A DNA stretch of 64,000 bases, from NCBI RefSeq assembly GCF_009729855.1, contig NZ_WODA01000002.1, positions 124,001 through 188,000 of the forward strand, in the 5' to 3' direction. The position numbers were made by a program, and so were the translations under genes. Below are positions 60,480 to 64,000 of the stretch, piece after piece (position 1 is the first letter of the stretch; every line of letters starts with the position of its first letter). This stretch comes from Agromyces luteolus (GTDB lineage: Bacteria; Actinomycetota; Actinomycetes; Actinomycetales; Microbacteriaceae). The notes under the pieces are model-generated. The model was not told the DNA's origin, made no database searches, and worked only from the letters and a program-made list of their open reading frames with translations.

Positions 60480-61238
60480 TCAGCGGAAGTACAGCCCCAC
60501 GCGCGCCCCGTCGATCTCGCGCACGTCGATCGGCAGGTCGTAGACCGCTTCGAGCACCTCGGATCGCATGACCGACGCGGGCGGGCCGTCGGCGATCACG
60601 CGGCCGTCGCGCATCGCGATGATGCGGTCGGCGTGCGCGGCGGCGAAGTTGAGGTCGTGCAGCACGACGACGACGCGCGTGCCGCGCTCGGCGGCCAGCC
60701 GGCGCAGCAGCCGCATGATCTCGACCGCGTGGCGGAGGTCGAGGCTGTTGAGCGGCTCGTCGAGCAGCAGGTAGCGCGTGTCCTGGGCGAGCGCCATGGC
60801 GATGAACGCGCGTTGGCGCTGGCCGCCCGAGAGCTCGTCGAGGAAGCGCTCTGCGAGCGGCTCGAGGTCGAGGTAGGCGATCGCCTCCTCGATCGCGGCG
60901 CGGCCGGCGGCGTCGATGCGGCCGCGTCCGTGCGGGAAGCGTCCGAAGCCGACGAGGTCGCGCACCGTGAGGCGCGCGGTCAGGTGGTTCTCCTGGCGGA
61001 GCACCGCGACCAGCCGCGCGAGCACGTCGCCCTTGGTCGCGCCCACGTCGAGGCCGTCGATCTCGATGCGGCCCGAGTCGAGCGGCAGCAGGCGGCCGAT
61101 GAGCGAGAGCAGGGTCGACTTGCCCGCGCCGTTGGCGCCGATGATCGCGGTCACGCCGACGTCGCCGAGCTCGAGGGCGACGTCGTCGACGACCGCGGTG
61201 CGGCCGTAGCGCTTGGTGGCGGATGCGACGGTGATCAT
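60480..61238 (-). CDS. Siderophore ABC importer ATPase
   Basis: A 252-residue ATPase of the FepC/FatE type: Walker A GANGAGKST, VAVLRQENHLTARLTVRDLV, signature LSGGQRQRAFIAMALAQ, Walker B LLLDEPLNSLDLRHA, VVLHDLNFAAAHADRI. The conserved LNSLD wording is typical of catecholate/petrobactin-type importers such as YclP and CeuD. ATG overlaps the permease stop by four bases. Confidence 0.9.
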   Translation of the reverse strand: MITVASATKRYGRTAVVDDVALELGDVGVTAIIGANGAGKSTLLSLIGRLLPLDSGRIEIDGLDVGATKGDVLARLVAVLRQENHLTARLTVRDLVGFGRFPHGRGRIDAAGRAAIEEAIAYLDLEPLAERFLDELSGGQRQRAFIAMALAQDTRYLLLDEPLNSLDLRHAVEIMRLLRRLAAERGTRVVVVLHDLNFAAAHADRIIAMRDGRVIADGPPASVMRSEVLEAVYDLPIDVREIDGARVGLYFR

Positions 61239-62281
61239 CGCACTCCCTTCCTGACGAGCATGAGGATGAACACGATCCCGCCGACGAACTCGATCACGAC
61301 CGACAGCGCCGTGCCGAGGCCGAGCTGCTCGAGCAGGAACTGGCCGCCGACGAGGCAGATCACGCCGAGCAGCACCGCGGCAGGGAGCGTCGCGGCATGG
61401 CGGAAGCTGCCGACGACGAGGTAGGCGAGGTTCGCCACGAGCAGGCCGAAGAACGCGACGGGGCCGACGAGCGCCGTCGACACCGACACGAGCACCGCGA
61501 CCAGCACGAGCACGAGCGTGACCGTCCGGCGGTGGTCGACGCCGAGCCCGATCGCGTGGCTCTCGCCGAGCAGCAGCACGTCGAGCCGGCGCACGAGCGG
61601 CACGGCGATCGCCGTGACCGCGACGACCGCGACCGTCGAGATGCCGAGGAGCGTCTCGTCGACGCCCGTGAAGCTCGCGAAGAACGAGTCCTGCAGCACC
61701 GCGAACGCCGCCGGGTCGAGCATGCGCTGCATGAGCGACGACACGCTGCGGAACAGCACGCCGAACACGATGCCGACGAGCACGAGCAGGTGCACGCTGC
61801 GCGCCGACCGCGCGAACACCCACCGGAACAGCAGCCCCGAGAAGACCACCATCGCCCCGACCTCGACGAGCCACATGAGGTTCGGGTCGGTCGTCGCGAG
61901 CGCGCCCGCGCCGAAGGCGAACACCACGACGGTCTGGATCAGCACGTACAGCGCGTCGAACCCCATGATCGCCGGGCTCAGGATCCGGTTGCCCGTGATC
62001 GTCTGGAACAGCACGGTCGACACCCCGATCGCGACGGCGACGAGCAGCATCGCCGCGACCTTCCGCAGCCGGAAGGGCACCGCGAAGGCCCACGACCCCT
62101 CGATGCCGACGAAGACGAACACGGCGACGGATGCCGCGGCGAGCGCCGCGAGGAGGGCGAGCCGCACGCCCGGTCGCGCGAGCGCGACCACGACCCGTTC
62201 GCGGGCCCCGCGCCGCGCGGGCGCGTCGGGTGCGGCCGCGGCCCGCGGCATCCGCTCGATCACCGACGGTTCAGTGCGCAC
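61235..62281 (-). CDS. FecCD-type siderophore importer permease (second)
   Basis: A 348-residue permease with 9-10 helices; RLRKVAAMLLVAVAIGVSTV, LFQTITGNRILSPAIMGFDA, GLLVANLAYLVVGSFRHAAT are family motifs. The GTG start overlaps the first permease by 11 bases; an ATG ten codons later is an alternative. Pairs with the upstream permease to form the channel, as in CeuBC/FatDC. Confidence 0.9.
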   Translation of the reverse strand: MRTEPSVIERMPRAAAAPDAPARRGARERVVVALARPGVRLALLAALAAASVAVFVFVGIEGSWAFAVPFRLRKVAAMLLVAVAIGVSTVLFQTITGNRILSPAIMGFDALYVLIQTVVVFAFGAGALATTDPNLMWLVEVGAMVVFSGLLFRWVFARSARSVHLLVLVGIVFGVLFRSVSSLMQRMLDPAAFAVLQDSFFASFTGVDETLLGISTVAVVAVTAIAVPLVRRLDVLLLGESHAIGLGVDHRRTVTLVLVLVAVLVSVSTALVGPVAFFGLLVANLAYLVVGSFRHAATLPAAVLLGVICLVGGQFLLEQLGLGTALSVVIEFVGGIVFILMLVRKGVR

Positions 62282-63278
62282 GGGACCCCTTCCGGAGGAG
62301 CAGCCAGAGGAACAGGGCGGCGCCGACGACGCCGACGACGATCCCGAGCGGGATCTCGTACGGGAAGCGGATGAGCCGGCCGACGAGGTCGCACGCGACG
62401 ACGAAGCCGGCGCCGAGCACCGCGACCCACGGGATGCCGCGGCGCACGTCGTCGCCGATGACCATGCTCACGACGTTCGGGACGACCAGGCCGAGGAACG
62501 GGATGACGCCCGCCGTGACGACGACGGTCGCGGTGATGACGGCGACGATCGCGAGGCCGCCCGCGAGGACGCGGCCGTGGTGCAGGCCGAGGTTCGTGGC
62601 GACGTCGCGGCCGAGCCCGGCGACGGTGAAGCGGTCCGCGGCGACCCACGCGAGGACCGTCAGCACGAACGCGATCCAGAGCAGCTCGTAGCGGCCTCGC
62701 AGGATGCCGGAGAAGTCGCCCGTCATCCACGTGCCGAGCGTCTGCAGCAGGTCGTAGCGGTAGGCGATGAACGTCGTCACGGCACCGATGACGCCGCCCA
62801 GCATGATGCCGACGAGCGGCACGAGCACGATCTGCCGCACGGGGATGCGGCGGAGGATGAGGAGGAACAGCCCGGTGCCGGCGAGCGCGAAGACGGCCGC
62901 CACGCCCATCTTGCCGATGAGGGGCATGCCGGGTGCGAGCAGGGTGACGACGAGGAGGCCGAGCGCGGCCGACTCGGCGGTGCCAGTAGTGGACGGCTCG
63001 ACGAACCGGTTGCGCACGAGCATCTGCATGATGAGTCCGACGATCGCGAGCGACGCGCCCGCGAGCACGAGCGAGACCGTGCGCGGGATGCGGCTCGCGA
63101 CCAGCAGTCGCGCGGCCTCGCCGTCGGACCCCTGCGCGAGGAGCGCCGACGGGCTCACGTCGGCGACGCCCACGAAGGTGCTCGCCACGGCGAGCAGCGC
63201 CACGCCGACGGCGGCGGGCGCGAGGAGGCGGGCGGCGCCCCGCGAGGGAGGCGCCGCCCGGAGTGCGACCGCGCTCAG
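62271..63278 (-). CDS. FecCD-type siderophore importer permease (first), probable CTG start
   Basis: A 335-residue permease: SRIPRTVSLVLAGASLAIVG, LIMQMLVRNRFVEPSTTGTA, GVIPFLGLVVPNVVSMVIGD, the FecCD signatures. No ATG or GTG lies in the right place: the next GTG cuts into helix 1, and the nearest upstream GTG would overlap the binding-protein gene by 112 bases. A CTG overlapping the preceding TGA stop (CTGA) with GAGGGG five bases before it is the most plausible start. A sequencing or frame error is the alternative. Confidence 0.75.
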   Translation of the reverse strand: MSAVALRAAPPSRGAARLLAPAAVGVALLAVASTFVGVADVSPSALLAQGSDGEAARLLVASRIPRTVSLVLAGASLAIVGLIMQMLVRNRFVEPSTTGTAESAALGLLVVTLLAPGMPLIGKMGVAAVFALAGTGLFLLILRRIPVRQIVLVPLVGIMLGGVIGAVTTFIAYRYDLLQTLGTWMTGDFSGILRGRYELLWIAFVLTVLAWVAADRFTVAGLGRDVATNLGLHHGRVLAGGLAIVAVITATVVVTAGVIPFLGLVVPNVVSMVIGDDVRRGIPWVAVLGAGFVVACDLVGRLIRFPYEIPLGIVVGVVGAALFLWLLLRKGSRAH

Positions 63279-64000
63279 GAGAGCCCCTCGATCACCTCGT
63301 CGACCATGGTGTTCACCGCGGTCAGGCCGCTCATCACCACGTACCAGGCCTGCGCGTCGAGGTAGACGACCTGGTCCTCGCTCCACGCGGTGGTGCCGGC
63401 GACGACCTCGTTGTCGAGGACCTGCTCGGCGGCCGCGCCGCCCTCGCCGATCGCGGCGTCGCGGTCGACGACGAACAGCCAGTCGGGGTTCGCCTCGAGG
63501 ATGAACTCGTTCGAGACGGGGTCGCCGTGCGTGGCGGCCTCGACGTCCTCGATGACCGGTGCCAGGCCGAGCTCGTCGTGCAGCCAGCCGAAGCGCGAGC
63601 CCGGGCCGAACGCGGTGATCTCGCCGCCGCTCGTGAGCACGATGAGGCCCGTGCCGGCGTCGGCCGTCGCGTCCTGGGCCTCGGCGATCTTGTCGTCGAT
63701 CTCGGCGAGCGCCTCGGCCGCCTCGTCCTCCTTGGCGAAGATCTCGCCGAGCGTCTCGACGTTCTCCTCGAAGCTCGTGAGGTAGTCGGTCCAGTCGAGC
63801 GAGAGGTCGATCGTCGGGGCGATCTTCGACAGTTCGGGCAGCGCCTCGGCCGAGCGGTTCGCGACGATGATGAGGTCGGGCGCGGCGGCGTTCACGGCCT
63901 CGTAGTCCGGCTCGAAGAGCGTGCCGGCGTTCAGCACGTCGTCGTCGGCGTACGCGTCGAGGTAGTCGGGCAGGTTGTCCTTCGGCACGCCGGCCACCTC
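63275..64000 (-). CDS. Siderophore-binding protein, partial (N-terminal part outside window)
   Basis: C-terminal 241 residues of a periplasmic-binding-type lipoprotein of the CeuE/FatB/YclQ kind. Seen: EPDYEAVNAAAPDLIIVANR, SKIAPTIDLSLDWTDYLTSF, GTGLIVLTSGGEITAFGPGS, RFGWLHDELGLAPVIEDVEA, DWLFVVDRDAAIGEGGAAAE and LDAQAWYVVMSGLTAVNTMV. The signal peptide lies to the right of the window. First gene of the importer operon; iron control cannot be seen here because the promoter is outside. Confidence 0.9.
   Translation of the reverse strand, partial: EVAGVPKDNLPDYLDAYADDDVLNAGTLFEPDYEAVNAAAPDLIIVANRSAEALPELSKIAPTIDLSLDWTDYLTSFEENVETLGEIFAKEDEAAEALAEIDDKIAEAQDATADAGTGLIVLTSGGEITAFGPGSRFGWLHDELGLAPVIEDVEAATHGDPVSNEFILEANPDWLFVVDRDAAIGEGGAAAEQVLDNEVVAGTTAWSEDQVVYLDAQAWYVVMSGLTAVNTMVDEVIEGLS

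Overview
The window is high-GC, gene-dense DNA from an actinobacterium, most probably the family Microbacteriaceae (an Agromyces-like organism). This placement is inferred from base composition, GTG starts, SufS/SufU, F420-type luciferase-like oxidoreductases, DrrAB-type exporters, polyprenol-phosphate mannosyltransferase-like enzymes, and very frequent GGATGCC/GGCATCC words. About 68 protein genes are supported. No rRNA, tRNA, CRISPR array, intact insertion sequence or prophage was seen. The first gene (mtnP) and the last (a siderophore-binding protein) run off the window.

Layout. 0-9 kb: mtnP end, TetR regulator with carboxylesterase, reductase, ROK regulator, polyprenol-phosphate mannosyltransferase, POT peptide transporter, alpha/beta hydrolase. 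9-24 kb: amino-acid catabolism with dimethylargininase, an Lrp regulator, the arcD-arcA-pfkB run, and bifunctional putA with a divergent LysR gene; a divergent rimK/rimB pair sits in the middle. 24-33 kb: small housekeeping and accessory genes, a DrrAB-type ABC exporter, a MazF-type toxin-antitoxin pair, a carotenoid-dehydrogenase-like oxidoreductase, an AI-2E family permease. 33-39 kb: methylcitrate-cycle genes prpC and prpD split by a nuclease-like gene lying between two copies of a 54-bp palindrome, then sufS-sufU. 39-48 kb: ArsR/SRPBCC/YCII operon, an enoyl-CoA hydratase-family gene, MarR/GNAT versus LysE, trhO and an LssY_C membrane protein. 48-59 kb: a coherent amine/aminosugar cluster (MGT glycosyltransferase, FAD amine oxidase, aldehyde dehydrogenase, TetR, PotABCD-like importer, glucosamine-kinase-like protein, SIS-domain protein). 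59-60 kb: a second toxin-antitoxin module with a third gene. 60-64 kb: a siderophore ABC importer.

Two genome-wide habits show clearly. First, many genes have a TANNNT -10 box ending only 6-8 bases before the start codon, which implies leaderless mRNAs. Second, intergenic regions carry at least seven families of imperfect palindromes, one with nine copies here; arms are conserved while loops vary. They sit mostly between convergent genes but also inside an operon, around the prp insertion, and once inside a coding region where the repeat supplies the stop codon.

The best candidates for undescribed biology are the 48-59 kb amine/aminosugar cluster, the palindrome-flanked nuclease-like gene that occupies the usual place of prpB, the arcD-arcA-pfkB association without arcB or arcC, and the palindrome families themselves.
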